Positions 24,359 through 33,896 of a DNA stretch of 64,000 bases are shown here, piece by piece. Positions within the stretch are counted from its first letter, which is position 1, and every line of letters starts with the position of its first letter. The DNA comes from Spirochaetota bacterium (lineage in GTDB: Bacteria; Spirochaetota; Spirochaetia; Treponematales; Rectinemataceae), in NCBI GenBank assembly GCA_029265255.1, contig JAJUJQ010000005.1:109840-173839 (forward strand), given 5' to 3'. Under the pieces are notes generated by a model. The model was not told the origin of the DNA. It did not search any database and saw only the letters and a list, made by a program, of their open reading frames with translations. The translations under genes were made by a program, and so were the position numbers.

Positions 24359-26774
24359 ACGGCGGCGGCGCATCTTCTCCGTTCAGAGACTCTTCCGTGA
24401 TCGCCTCCACTGTTGTTTCGGGTTCTAGTATGGGCCTGTGCACCGTACAGAGTTCGGATGGCTGAGTCCCTTCGAGATACAGGAGCGTCACTTTCCCATC
24501 GGTACAATATTCCGTTGGCAGTTGGCCCGATTTTGCGCATACCGTTGCTGACACCAATCCTGTCTCTGGTTTCGGGAAATTCCGGTATGGCAGGCCGACA
24601 TGAATATCCCTCATGTAATTCGCCCATACCGGAGCAGCCAGTGTTGCGCCAGTCAGGGAAACGCCAAGAGAGTTGCCTGGCCGATCAAAGCCGAGCCAGA
24701 CCGCGGTGGTGAAGTAGGGGCTCGAACCGACAGTCCATGCGTCCGCCCAGTTAACAGTCGTACCAGTTTTGCCAGCGACCGGTATGATGTACTGCTTTCC
24801 GTCCGGTGATGTCTGACGGAAAATCGAGCCGGATTGTGTCGCACCCGCAAGTGTGCCAGAGGAAACGACACGTTTAAGCATGTCTATCATGACAGCGGCG
24901 TTTTGAGGCGAGATAAGTTGGGTTTTCTGTTGTCGCAGCCTCTGGAGCGCGTCCTTCTCCGGTTCGAGGATGACATTGCCGTTTCGGTCTTCGATATAGC
25001 GAACGGCAATGGGGGTAATCGCTTTGCCGCCATTTGCGAAGATGCTGAACGCGCGCGCCATCTGGATTGGCGCCACACCGATTATACCAAGCCCCAGCGG
25101 ATAGTAGCGGGGGAAGGTTTTCCTTATCTCGATCGGATCGGTAATGCCAAGCAGCTCTGCGGCCCTCGCGATCGCTGCATCGAAACCGACTGTCTGAAGT
25201 ATCTTGACCGACGGCACATTCATGGACTGAGCGAGGGCTTCCCAGGCCAACACCGATCCTTTCCACTCTCCCTTGAAGTTCTGCGGCGAATAGGGAGTCC
25301 CATCTTCGTTGTAGAAGGTGGTCGGCTCGTCGATGATCATGGTGCCCTCGGTGACCTTTCTGGAGTCGATGGCAGCAGAATAGTACAGCGGCTTGAATGT
25401 GGATCCCGGCATGAGTTTCGCTTGCGTGGCTCTGATCAGCTGGTTGGTCTGATTGTAGTTGGATCCTCCGACCAGCGCAGTGATGTAGCCGGTACTGTTG
25501 TCAAGCGTGATAAGGGCACCTTCGACCGTCGTCTTCTCCATCTCAGTTTTCAGCTTTGCCGTAGCAGCACCAACCCATACCTTCAACGGCTGAATATTGA
25601 GCAACAGTGACGCCGCGTCGATGACGGGCGTAATGGTTGTCAGGAAATATTTCTGCGAATCACTTTCGATGCGAGACTCCGGAGCATAGAGCGTAGGGAT
25701 ATTGAAGGTCAGCGAAAGTAGTTCAACGAGCGGGACATAGGTCTTTTCAGCCTCAGTAAGACGCTGGGACGAAGAGGTTCGGAATGAGACGTTCGCCGAT
25801 TCTATGCCTCGCCTGAGATAGGCTTCGGCGGAAGCCTGCATGTCAAGATCAAGTGTGGTATAGACCGAAAGTCCGTCTGAATAGATGTCGATAGCCCCAT
25901 AGAACATGTCTTCGAGCTGTCGACGGACATACTCACTGAACCAAGGCGCCTTGTCTTCGCGATTGTAATAGGAGGATAGGGAGACTCTCGAGTAATCAAA
26001 CGAAGCCCAATAGGCATCGAATGATTCATCGGCCTCGGCTTTCGAAATGACATGGCGTTTGACCATCTGATCAAGAATTTCCCTCGAACGGGCTCTAGCC
26101 AGCATTGGGTTGCGAAAAGGATTGTAGCGGTTGGGGCTTGAAAGCTGGATGGCGAGGATAGCAGCCTCCGCAGCCGTGCAATCTTTGGCAGGATGCCCGA
26201 AGAAGTACCGACTGGCTGCCTCGACACCATAGACGGCAGGCCCCATGATCATGCGGTTCAGGTACATCTCGAGAATCTCTTCCTTGGTAAAGCGCCGTTC
26301 CATCTGAAGCGCCCACCAAAGTTCCCGCAGCTTTCTTTCAATACTGACAATGCGGCGGTCGGCATACACATCGCCCGCGAGCTGCTGCGTGATGGTCGAT
26401 CCACCACCGAGGTTCTTCCCGAGAATCTGGCCAAGGACGGCGCGCGCTATGGATTTGAGCGTAAATCCATGATGACTGAAAAATTCCTGATCTTCTCGAG
26501 TGAGAAACGCTTCAATGAGATGGGGTGGAAGCTCTCTCAGGGATACTGGAATACGCTGTTCTTCTGCGTAGAACTGGGTAATGAGCCTTCCTTTGATATC
26601 ATAGAGTCTGGTTGGCAGGGCAGTGCGGAATTCGACAAAATTCTCAGTTCGTTTGGTGTTAACGGTTCCCGCAAGCGCAAGTCCCAGTCCGGCACCAAGA
26701 AGGACAGCGAGAATGAGCATGAAAATGATGAACACGGTTATGCCGCGCAATCCGCGCATGCCTTGCCTCTGCAT
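24342..26774 (-). CDS. Class A penicillin-binding protein (PBP1A)
   Basis: A bifunctional peptidoglycan glycosyltransferase/transpeptidase of 810 residues with one N-terminal membrane helix (about 12-34). Glycosyltransferase motifs are EDQEFFSHHGF, GGSTITQQLA and ERKLRELWWALQME. Transpeptidase motifs are SxxK in PGSTFKPL, SMN in ALAQSMNVPS and KTGTT. It is in a normal context with a DivIC-like gene. ATG 26774 has no Shine-Dalgarno, but a promoter-like pair ends 6 nt upstream. An in-frame ATG at 26759 with GAGG upstream is the alternative. Confidence 0.93.
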   Translation of the reverse strand: MQRQGMRGLRGITVFIIFMLILAVLLGAGLGLALAGTVNTKRTENFVEFRTALPTRLYDIKGRLITQFYAEEQRIPVSLRELPPHLIEAFLTREDQEFFSHHGFTLKSIARAVLGQILGKNLGGGSTITQQLAGDVYADRRIVSIERKLRELWWALQMERRFTKEEILEMYLNRMIMGPAVYGVEAASRYFFGHPAKDCTAAEAAILAIQLSSPNRYNPFRNPMLARARSREILDQMVKRHVISKAEADESFDAYWASFDYSRVSLSSYYNREDKAPWFSEYVRRQLEDMFYGAIDIYSDGLSVYTTLDLDMQASAEAYLRRGIESANVSFRTSSSQRLTEAEKTYVPLVELLSLTFNIPTLYAPESRIESDSQKYFLTTITPVIDAASLLLNIQPLKVWVGAATAKLKTEMEKTTVEGALITLDNSTGYITALVGGSNYNQTNQLIRATQAKLMPGSTFKPLYYSAAIDSRKVTEGTMIIDEPTTFYNEDGTPYSPQNFKGEWKGSVLAWEALAQSMNVPSVKILQTVGFDAAIARAAELLGITDPIEIRKTFPRYYPLGLGIIGVAPIQMARAFSIFANGGKAITPIAVRYIEDRNGNVILEPEKDALQRLRQQKTQLISPQNAAVMIDMLKRVVSSGTLAGATQSGSIFRQTSPDGKQYIIPVAGKTGTTVNWADAWTVGSSPYFTTAVWLGFDRPGNSLGVSLTGATLAAPVWANYMRDIHVGLPYRNFPKPETGLVSATVCAKSGQLPTEYCTDGKVTLLYLEGTQPSELCTVHRPILEPETTVEAITEESLNGEDAPPPFSQDR

Positions 26775-26780
26775 GACATT

Positions 26781-26810
26781 ACATTACCGGTACAGGGGTG
26801 ATCTGGTCAA
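26781..26810 (-). promoter_or_regulatory. Putative PBP1A promoter, leaderless arrangement
   Basis: On the minus strand TTGACC (26810-26805), 18 bp, TAATGT (26786-26781), then 6 nt to ATG 26774. Confidence 0.45.
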
Positions 26811-26870
26811 TCTTGGGCAGCATTGCGCCACGTATGGATGTTTTTTTGAAATGATTGTAAATTGATGCAA

Positions 26871-26904
26871 ATCGATTGACTCTTTTTTTCAATCGATATA
26901 TTTT
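26871..26904 (+). promoter_or_regulatory. gapA promoter with overlapping 9-bp inverted repeat
   Basis: TTGACT (26876-26881) and TATTTT (26899-26904) are 17 bp apart. ATCGATTGA (26871-26879) and TCAATCGAT (26889-26897) are perfect inverted copies separated by 9 bp, including a T-run. The dyad covers the -35 box and reaches the -10 box, as expected of a repressor site for the glycolytic operon. Confidence 0.6.
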
Positions 26905-26951
26905 TATTGTAACATAACCGTCAGCGTCTTCGACGCTCCGGTCCAAACTAG

Positions 26952-28043
<1,092 letters not shown>

Positions 28044-28081
28044 GGGCAAAGAGTACGGAACAAATCCGTAAGGAGAGAATC

Positions 28082-29341
28082 ATGATCAAGACGGTGCGTG
28101 ATGTACCTCTGGCTGGCAGGCGGATTGTCATGCGTGTTGATTTCAATGTGCCGATGAAAGACGGAAAGGTACAGGACGACACGCGTATCGTCGCCGCGTT
28201 GCCGACTATCAAGTATATTCTCGATCAGAAGCCGAAAAGCCTTGTGCTCATGTCACACCTCGGCGATCCGGATAAAGATGCCGCGAAGGCCAAGGAAAAA
28301 GCGGAAAAAGAGGGCAAGACCTTTATTCTCGAGGCCTATCTGGCCTCAAAACATCGCATGAAACCGGTGGCTGAGCATCTCTCGAAGCTTCTTGAGCGCG
28401 AGGTTATCTTTCTTCCCTCCTGTGTTGGGCAAAAATCTGCTATCGAGATGCTTCCCGATGGGTCGGTCGTCATGCTCGAAAACACCCGCTTCCACAAGGA
28501 AGAGACCGCAAAGGATGAGGCTGCGCAGGAACCGCTGGCTCGCGAGCTTGCTTCCTACGGTGATGTTTACGTCAACGACGCGTTCGGAACAGCTCATCGT
28601 GCTCATGCCAGTACTGCGACAATCGCTAAATTCGCCTCAGTCAGGGTCGGCGGCTTTCTCATGGAAAAAGAGGTCGCCAACCTCGAACCCATGCTCAGAA
28701 ACCCGCCAAAACCCATGGTTGCTGTCATCGGCGGCGCGAAGGTGTCGTCAAAGATCGCTGTGCTCGAACAGCTGCTCAAGAACGCTTCAGCCATGATCAT
28801 CGGTGGCGGCATGGCGTATACCTTCCTTAAAGCAAAAAATATTCCTGTCGGGAAAAGCATGGTAGAGGATGATTATCTCGAAACCGCCCGGTCACTGCTC
28901 GAAAGTGCCGCGGTGAAAGGCGTACGGATCGTGCTTCCTGTCGATCATGTGGCAGCAGACCGCTTCGCTCCCGACGCATCCTCTATCAACATTGATGGTC
29001 AGGCGCTTCCGGAAAACCTCATGGGACTTGATGTAGGCCCGAAAACACTCGCGCTCTATGCCGAGGTTCTTGCCGACGCAAAGAGCGTGCTCTGGAATGG
29101 ACCAGTCGGCGTATTCGAATTCGAGGCTTTCGCAAAAGGTACTGAAGCGGTCGCGCAGCTTGTTGCCGAGGCGACTGGGCGTGGAGCGCTCACTGTCGTT
29201 GGCGGCGGTGATTCGGTCGCTGCGGTCAATAAATTTGGGCTTGCTTCCCGAATGAGCCATGTGTCCACCGGCGGCGGCGCTTCTCTCGAGTATCTCGAAG
29301 GGAAGATACTGCCCGGCATCGCGTGTCTCGAACAAAAATAG
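28082..29341 (+). CDS. pgk: Phosphoglycerate kinase
   Basis: Makes ATP from 1,3-bisphosphoglycerate; 419 residues. MRVDFNVPM and the GGAKVSSKI hinge are diagnostic, and the nucleotide site ends in VGGGDSVAAVNKFG. AGGAG lies 7 nt before ATG 28082; the frame is open for 32 codons upstream but without signals. It is co-transcribed with gapA and ends at the terminator at 29368. Confidence 0.97.
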   Translation: MIKTVRDVPLAGRRIVMRVDFNVPMKDGKVQDDTRIVAALPTIKYILDQKPKSLVLMSHLGDPDKDAAKAKEKAEKEGKTFILEAYLASKHRMKPVAEHLSKLLEREVIFLPSCVGQKSAIEMLPDGSVVMLENTRFHKEETAKDEAAQEPLARELASYGDVYVNDAFGTAHRAHASTATIAKFASVRVGGFLMEKEVANLEPMLRNPPKPMVAVIGGAKVSSKIAVLEQLLKNASAMIIGGGMAYTFLKAKNIPVGKSMVEDDYLETARSLLESAAVKGVRIVLPVDHVAADRFAPDASSINIDGQALPENLMGLDVGPKTLALYAEVLADAKSVLWNGPVGVFEFEAFAKGTEAVAQLVAEATGRGALTVVGGGDSVAAVNKFGLASRMSHVSTGGGASLEYLEGKILPGIACLEQK

Positions 29342-29367
29342 GCCTCCCCTTTCGGAAAGTGCGATAC

Positions 29368-29397
29368 AAGGTCGCCCGAAAGGGCGGCCTTTTTTAT
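29368..29397 (+). terminator. Rho-independent terminator after pgk
   Basis: A 10-bp stem with one G-U pair and a GAAA tetraloop (29378-29381) is followed by a T-rich run. It lies 27 nt after the pgk stop. Confidence 0.85.
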
Positions 29398-29453
29398 TTT
29401 CAGAAATTTTCGATATGTTGATCTAGAGAAAAGCAGACTAATGAGGTAATGAA

Positions 29454-30401
29454 ATGAAGATCTACAGGAACATTCTTGACACGATAGGCCATACTCCTCT
29501 CGTGATGCTTGGATCGCTGACCAAAGATCTTGGCGCACGGATCGCGCTCAAGCTTGAGTTTCAGAATCCGGGCCATTCTGTCAAAGACAGGGCAGCGTTG
29601 TGGATGGTGCGAGCTGCTGAGGCTTCAGGGCAGCTGTCGCCAGGCATGACCATACTTGAGCCAACTAGCGGCAATACGGGCATTTCTCTTGCGATGATTG
29701 CGGCAGCAAAGGGATATCGATGTGTCATCGTCATGCCGGAATCGATGTCTCTGGAGCGGCGGGCAATTATGAAGGCCTACGGCGCCGAACTGGTATTGAC
29801 GCCGGCAAAAGACGGAATGGCGGGAGCGATCAGAATGGCGGAGTACTTGCGGTCACAAGCTCCTGGGAACTACTTCATGCCGATGCAATTCGAGAATCCC
29901 GAGAATCCCCACGCGCATAGGGAGAGCACAGCCTTAGAAATTTACGAAGATACAGAGGGCGCTATCGATATTTTTGTGACTGGTGTCGGCACCGGCGGGA
30001 CGATTACTGGCACCGGAGAGGCCTTGAAGGCTTTAAAGCCTTCCGTGCGAGTTGTGGCGGTAGAACCTGCAGGTTCGCCGGTCCTGTCAGGAGGGAGCAA
30101 AGGGCCGCATGGGATTCAGGGCATAGGGGCCGGTTTCGTTCCTTCAATTCTCAACACCAGGATCTATGACGAGATAATCCAGGTCACCGATGAAGAGGCC
30201 TATTCGATGGCTCGACGCGCCGCGAGAGAGGAAGGCATGCTTGTCGGTATCTCGACTGGTGCAGTGATCCACGCGGCTTGTTCCCTTGCGGCCCGATCGG
30301 AGCATCGCGGGAACCTGATTGTTGGTATTGCTGCTTCGAGCGGAGAGCGATATCTATCGACGCCGCTTTTTGGGGAGGAAGACCATGGGACGCGTGCATG
30401 A
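29454..30401 (+). CDS. cysK: Cysteine synthase (O-acetylserine sulfhydrylase)
   Basis: A PLP enzyme forming cysteine from O-acetylserine and sulfide; 315 residues. The PLP lysine is in NPGHSVKDR, the substrate loop is [12 protein letters not shown], and the phosphate-binding Gly loop is [10 protein letters not shown]. It overlaps cysE by 17 nt, so synthesis of both enzymes of the pathway is coupled. GAGGT precedes the ATG. It supplies the cysteine used by NifS. Confidence 0.95.
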   Translation: MKIYRNILDTIGHTPLVMLGSLTKDLGARIALKLEFQNPGHSVKDRAALWMVRAAEASGQLSPGMTILEPTSGNTGISLAMIAAAKGYRCVIVMPESMSLERRAIMKAYGAELVLTPAKDGMAGAIRMAEYLRSQAPGNYFMPMQFENPENPHAHRESTALEIYEDTEGAIDIFVTGVGTGGTITGTGEALKALKPSVRVVAVEPAGSPVLSGGSKGPHGIQGIGAGFVPSILNTRIYDEIIQVTDEEAYSMARRAAREEGMLVGISTGAVIHAACSLAARSEHRGNLIVGIAASSGERYLSTPLFGEEDHGTRA

Positions 30402-31194
30402 AATTGTGAATTCCAGTATTTTCAGGCGTATTGCGGGGGAATGGAAACAGGCATTTGCACTCATGAAATCCGATATCGACACAGTGCTCAGCCGTGATCC
30501 AGCAGCTCGTACCAGAATCGAGGTAGCGCTTGTCTATCCGGGGCTTCATGCGCTCTGGCTGCATCGGCTCGCGCACGTGTGCTGGAAGCGTCGATCGAAA
30601 ATTCTCGCGCGGATGATTGCATCCTTCAATCGCTTTATGACAGGCGTCGAAATCCATCCGGCCGCGATGATCGGAAAGGGTTTTTTCATCGACCATGGGA
30701 TGGGGGTAGTCATTGGAGAAACCGCATCAATAGGAAAGGATGTAACGATCTATCATGGGGTGACGCTGGGAGGGACTTCCCTTCAGCGGGGCAAGCGACA
30801 TCCAACCGTTGGTGATCGGGTGACGATTGGTGCGGGTGCGAAGATACTGGGAAACATTACGATAGGATCGGATTCTCGGATTGGAGCTAATGCGGTGGTC
30901 GTCAAGAATGTCCCGCCCAATTCAGTCGTGGTAGGCATACCAGGTCACGCGATGAGACGCCATTTACCCCATACGGCAGAGGATGAGCCGGATCTGCATC
31001 ATGAAAAGCTTCCTGACGTGCTTGGTCAGAGAATTCATGAGCTAAGTGCGCGAATTGCGGTGCTCGAGGAAGCGCTTCTCGCAATGAAGGATCGAAACAC
31101 TTTACCATCACGACCAGAACACGCTAGTATGTCGCGCGGATCCTGGTCAGAGGTGCCGCGGCTGCTACAGCGGCAGTGCATCGATAACGATTAA
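30385..31194 (+). CDS. cysE: Serine O-acetyltransferase
   Basis: A left-handed beta-helix acetyltransferase making O-acetylserine; 269 residues from ATG 30385, which has GGGGAGGAA upstream. [28 protein letters not shown] and VTLGGT are standard SAT motifs. After the hexapeptide domain, a C-terminal extension of about 60 residues ([22 protein letters not shown]) looks like a short coiled coil and replaces the usual short tail. The gene overlaps cysK and is followed by tpiA after 11 nt. Confidence 0.95.
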   Translation: MGRVHEIVNSSIFRRIAGEWKQAFALMKSDIDTVLSRDPAARTRIEVALVYPGLHALWLHRLAHVCWKRRSKILARMIASFNRFMTGVEIHPAAMIGKGFFIDHGMGVVIGETASIGKDVTIYHGVTLGGTSLQRGKRHPTVGDRVTIGAGAKILGNITIGSDSRIGANAVVVKNVPPNSVVVGIPGHAMRRHLPHTAEDEPDLHHEKLPDVLGQRIHELSARIAVLEEALLAMKDRNTLPSRPEHASMSRGSWSEVPRLLQRQCIDND

Positions 31195-31205
31195 GGAGCA
31201 TGATC

Positions 31206-31955
31206 ATGAAGCAGTACTATATCGCAGGCAACTGGAAAATGCATAAAACGATTTCGGAGGCTGTCGCACTCGCGGTCGAGCTTAAACAAAAGCTTGCTGA
31301 CAGCAGGGAAAAGATCATGATCGCACCGCCATTTACCGCGCTTGCTGCGGTCTCGGAGATTCTGAAAGGATCGAACATCCTGCTCGGTGCTCAGAATATG
31401 GGTCCTGAAGAATCCGGCGCTCATACTGGTGAAATTTCCGTGCTCATGCTCAAGGACGCGGGTGTTCAGGTCGTCATACTCGGCCATTCTGAACGCCGTC
31501 ATACCTATGGCGAGACAGATGCGCTCATCAATAAAAAAGTCCGCCTCGCGCTCTCCCATGGTCTAGAGGTAATTCTCTGTGTTGGCGAAACACTTGAGGA
31601 ACGTGAAGCCGGGCAGCTCGAATCGGTCATTCGCACCCAGCTGGTTCAGGGGCTCGATGGAGTAGCGCCTTCAGTCCTCGATCGTGTCGTCATCGCGTAC
31701 GAACCAGTATGGGCTATCGGGACAGGAAAAACCGCGACTCCGGAAGATGCCGACGCCGTGCATGCCTTCTGCAGGAAGGTGATTGAAGAGCGCTATGGGG
31801 CCATGGCGGCGCGTACCATGGTGATTCAATACGGCGGTTCTGTAAAACCGGAGAATGCCGCCGCGCTCATGGCCAAGCCCAATATCGATGGTGCCCTCGT
31901 GGGCGGCGCGAGCCTCAAGGCTGATACTTTCGTTCCTATTGTCAAGTTCAGATGA
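31206..31955 (+). CDS. tpiA: Triosephosphate isomerase
   Basis: A TIM-barrel enzyme of 249 residues, normal length. GNWKMHK carries the substrate Lys, GHSERR the catalytic His, and YEPVWAIGTG the catalytic Glu. The phosphate loop is YGGSVKPEN. ATG 31206 is preferred over an ATG six bases earlier because AAGGAG then lies 7 nt upstream. It is the third glycolytic gene of the cluster but sits behind cysK-cysE. Confidence 0.97.
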   Translation: MKQYYIAGNWKMHKTISEAVALAVELKQKLADSREKIMIAPPFTALAAVSEILKGSNILLGAQNMGPEESGAHTGEISVLMLKDAGVQVVILGHSERRHTYGETDALINKKVRLALSHGLEVILCVGETLEEREAGQLESVIRTQLVQGLDGVAPSVLDRVVIAYEPVWAIGTGKTATPEDADAVHAFCRKVIEERYGAMAARTMVIQYGGSVKPENAAALMAKPNIDGALVGGASLKADTFVPIVKFR

Positions 31956-31992
31956 TACCTCAAGGTATTGCCTCATTGCATGCTTTGAGGTA
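31956..31992 (+). other. Stem-loop at the 3' end of tpiA
   Basis: TACCTCAA (31956-31963) pairs with TTGAGGTA (31985-31992), extendable by two more pairs. There is no T-run, so it is not a clear terminator. The left arm overlaps or abuts the tpiA stop. Confidence 0.55.
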
Positions 31993-31996
31993 GTAT
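31968..31996 (+). promoter_or_regulatory. Possible secG promoter
   Basis: TTGCCT (31968-31973) and TAGTAT (31991-31996) have 17-bp spacing and lie about 78 nt before secG. The boxes fall inside the preceding stem-loop. Confidence 0.35.
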
Positions 31997-32012
31997 AGCC
32001 ACTCGTGCGATG

Positions 32013-32040
32013 CCATGCTTTTAAGACGATTGAAGCATGG
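32013..32040 (+). other. Stem-loop in the secG leader
   Basis: CCATGCTT (32013-32020) pairs perfectly with AAGCATGG (32033-32040), loop 12 nt, ending 22 nt before the GGAG of secG. Confidence 0.6.
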
Positions 32041-32073
32041 ACGCACGCAAAGCATTACCATTGGAGTAAGAGG

Positions 32074-32442
32074 ATGGGTTTCTTCGGCGTGCTGCTTCTG
32101 GTTGTTTTCGTCATTGTCAGTCTTCTGCTGATTTTTCTCGTCATTATTCAAGATGAGGATTCCGATTCCATCGGTGGAATTTTCGCGGGTGGTTCACAGA
32201 GCGCGTTCGGTTCACGCTCGTCGAATGTTGTCATCCGCATCACCTATGTGCTTGGCGCGCTTTTCTTTGTGACAGCTTTCGCGCTTGCGGTAGTGAACAA
32301 ATCACCTACCGGCAATGTCGAGAAGGTCGTGGAACAGCAGACACAGCAAACGGCAACCACTGAATGGTGGACCAATCAGGCTACGCAGCCAGCGGCCCAG
32401 GAAGGTCAAGCCGCAACACCAGCTGCTCCCGCAGGAAAATGA
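32074..32442 (+). CDS. secG: SecG subunit of the Sec translocon
   Basis: A 122-residue protein with two membrane helices (about 3-25 and 52-74). The connecting loop IIQDEDSDSIGGIFAGGSQSAFGS is the SecG signature. A Gln/Thr/Ala-rich C-terminal tail follows, longer than in E. coli but common in this group. It assists SecYE in protein export. Start at ATG 32074, GGAG 7 nt upstream. A terminator follows at 32484. Confidence 0.92.
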   Translation: MGFFGVLLLVVFVIVSLLLIFLVIIQDEDSDSIGGIFAGGSQSAFGSRSSNVVIRITYVLGALFFVTAFALAVVNKSPTGNVEKVVEQQTQQTATTEWWTNQATQPAAQEGQAATPAAPAGK

Positions 32443-32483
32443 AATCCTGACATGTGCTGAACGTGGAAGAACCGATTATTCAT

Positions 32484-32524
32484 AGCACGGGAGCGGGATC
32501 TGGCATTCCGTTTCCGTGCTTTTT
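32484..32524 (+). terminator. Rho-independent terminator after secG
   Basis: AGCACGG (32484-32490) pairs with CCGTGCT (32514-32520), followed by TTTT. The loop can form an inner stem, and flanking ATAGCA/TGCTAT can extend pairing. Confidence 0.7.
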
Positions 32525-32609
32525 GCTATGAACACAGGCGAAAGAGGGCTTGAAGGCCTGCATTTGCGCTCTGTAACCCGGAATATGCAAGGGATGTTTA
32601 TTTTACGAC

Positions 32610-33008
32610 ATGCGGATTGGAGTATTCTGTAGGGATTCAGCAGGAGTCGCTCGCCTTGCTGATCATGCGCGAAAATGCTTTGCCGAGATGGGACATGAAG
32701 TGGTATCTTATTCCCAGTCTTTGGATGGCATGGCTTCGTGTGATTTTCTGATGTTCATAGCTGATCCAAGGAACGCTTTTGGTGGTATTGATCAGCGTGT
32801 TGTCACAGCGCTTTCGAAAGCTGAATGTCTCACAGGAAAGCGCTGTCTCGCCGTCGTGAGGAAATCCGGATTCAGACCAGGGCAGGCGCTTAGAACATTG
32901 ATGAACGCTCTTGAACATGAGGGGTTGAGGATTGTTGATAGCCAGATCGCAGCAGACAGTCGTGACATCGAGCGCATCGTTCGAGAAACCCCTCTCACAC
33001 GCAGGTGA
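32610..33008 (+). CDS. Hypothetical protein, flavodoxin-like Rossmann fold
   Basis: A 132-residue protein that starts MRIGVFCRDSAG with alternating strands and helices (FLMFIADPRNAFGG, RCLAVVRKSGF). It looks like a small flavodoxin- or NAD-like alpha/beta domain, but no family is recognised and no cofactor motif is certain. It ends 3 nt before the DnaJ-domain gene, so it is probably in the same operon. No Shine-Dalgarno is visible. Confidence 0.6.
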   Translation: MRIGVFCRDSAGVARLADHARKCFAEMGHEVVSYSQSLDGMASCDFLMFIADPRNAFGGIDQRVVTALSKAECLTGKRCLAVVRKSGFRPGQALRTLMNALEHEGLRIVDSQIAADSRDIERIVRETPLTRR

Positions 33009-33011
33009 GCA

Positions 33012-33866
33012 ATGAAGAATTACTATGAAATTCTCGGGGTGAATCCTGATTCGACCCCCCAGGATATAAAGAGTGCCTTCCGCCGGCAGGCAAAACGGTT
33101 GCATCCAGATATGCATTCTTCCGAAGGCGCGAGCAAAGAGAAAGAGCCTTCTGCTACCTTGAGAGAATCCGCCATGCGCCTCATTCTGGAGGCATACAAG
33201 ATCCTTTCTGACGCGGAAAAGCGCAGAGCGTACGATCGGGATCTGAAAAAGCGGGAGCGCGATGGCAAGGGGTTCGATTATCGCGAGTTTTTGAAGCAGC
33301 GCGCTGATGATCCCGAGAGTCAGGCTCGTCTCATTGTCTATGATCTTCTTCATAATCTGGACGACGAGGCGCTTTCTGTGTATGAGCGGAGCAAGACTTT
33401 CCCCGACTTCAGACTCGAACGATGGCTTGAGCGGGGTGAGGCGATGGATGCTGAATACTGCATCGCTGAGGAATACGAGCGGCGGGGCAAATACATCAAG
33501 GCGTACCAGATTTACAAAAAAATCATCAAAATGGAGCTGGAAAAACCCTGGTTCAGATATTTCTTTGATGTGGTCGCGCTGAAGTTCAGGATGCTTGTAC
33601 TTCAGAAACTTCCCGGTCGCATCGAAGAAGATGATTATCTCGACAGGCTCGACGAGATTATCGCGCTCGACATTGCTCCGCGCGAAACCGCGCAGTATCT
33701 CAGAAAAAAAGTAGAATTGCTGCTGCACAGGGGAGAAGCCGAAGCAGCCCTGGAAGCGCTGCAGCAGATTGAAGCGACCTATCCGAAGCTGGCCGGGCTT
33801 GCCGCATTGAGAGCGAAAGTGCAGCGTGCCATGGGTCAGGCTAGGGAACGGAATCACGTTTCCTGA
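33012..33866 (+). CDS. DnaJ-domain protein
   Basis: A 284-residue protein. The J domain (1 to about 75) has YYEILGVNPDS, the catalytic HPD, and AYKILSDAEKRRAYD; a long loop (SSEGASKEKEPSAT) is inserted after HPD. There is no Gly/Phe region or zinc finger. The rest is helical and TPR-like (YERRGKYIKAYQIYKKI, GEAEAALEALQQIE), so it probably recruits DnaK to a specific partner. It is followed by a foldase gene after 30 nt, a fitting neighbour. Confidence 0.85.
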   Translation: MKNYYEILGVNPDSTPQDIKSAFRRQAKRLHPDMHSSEGASKEKEPSATLRESAMRLILEAYKILSDAEKRRAYDRDLKKRERDGKGFDYREFLKQRADDPESQARLIVYDLLHNLDDEALSVYERSKTFPDFRLERWLERGEAMDAEYCIAEEYERRGKYIKAYQIYKKIIKMELEKPWFRYFFDVVALKFRMLVLQKLPGRIEEDDYLDRLDEIIALDIAPRETAQYLRKKVELLLHRGEAEAALEALQQIEATYPKLAGLAALRAKVQRAMGQARERNHVS

Positions 33867-33896
33867 ATGCCGCGAAGAGAAAGAGAGCAACACGCT

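Noticed and set aside
24834..25610. A 258-codon open frame on the plus strand
   Set aside because: Antisense to the transpeptidase domain of the class A PBP; composition is that of a shadow frame.
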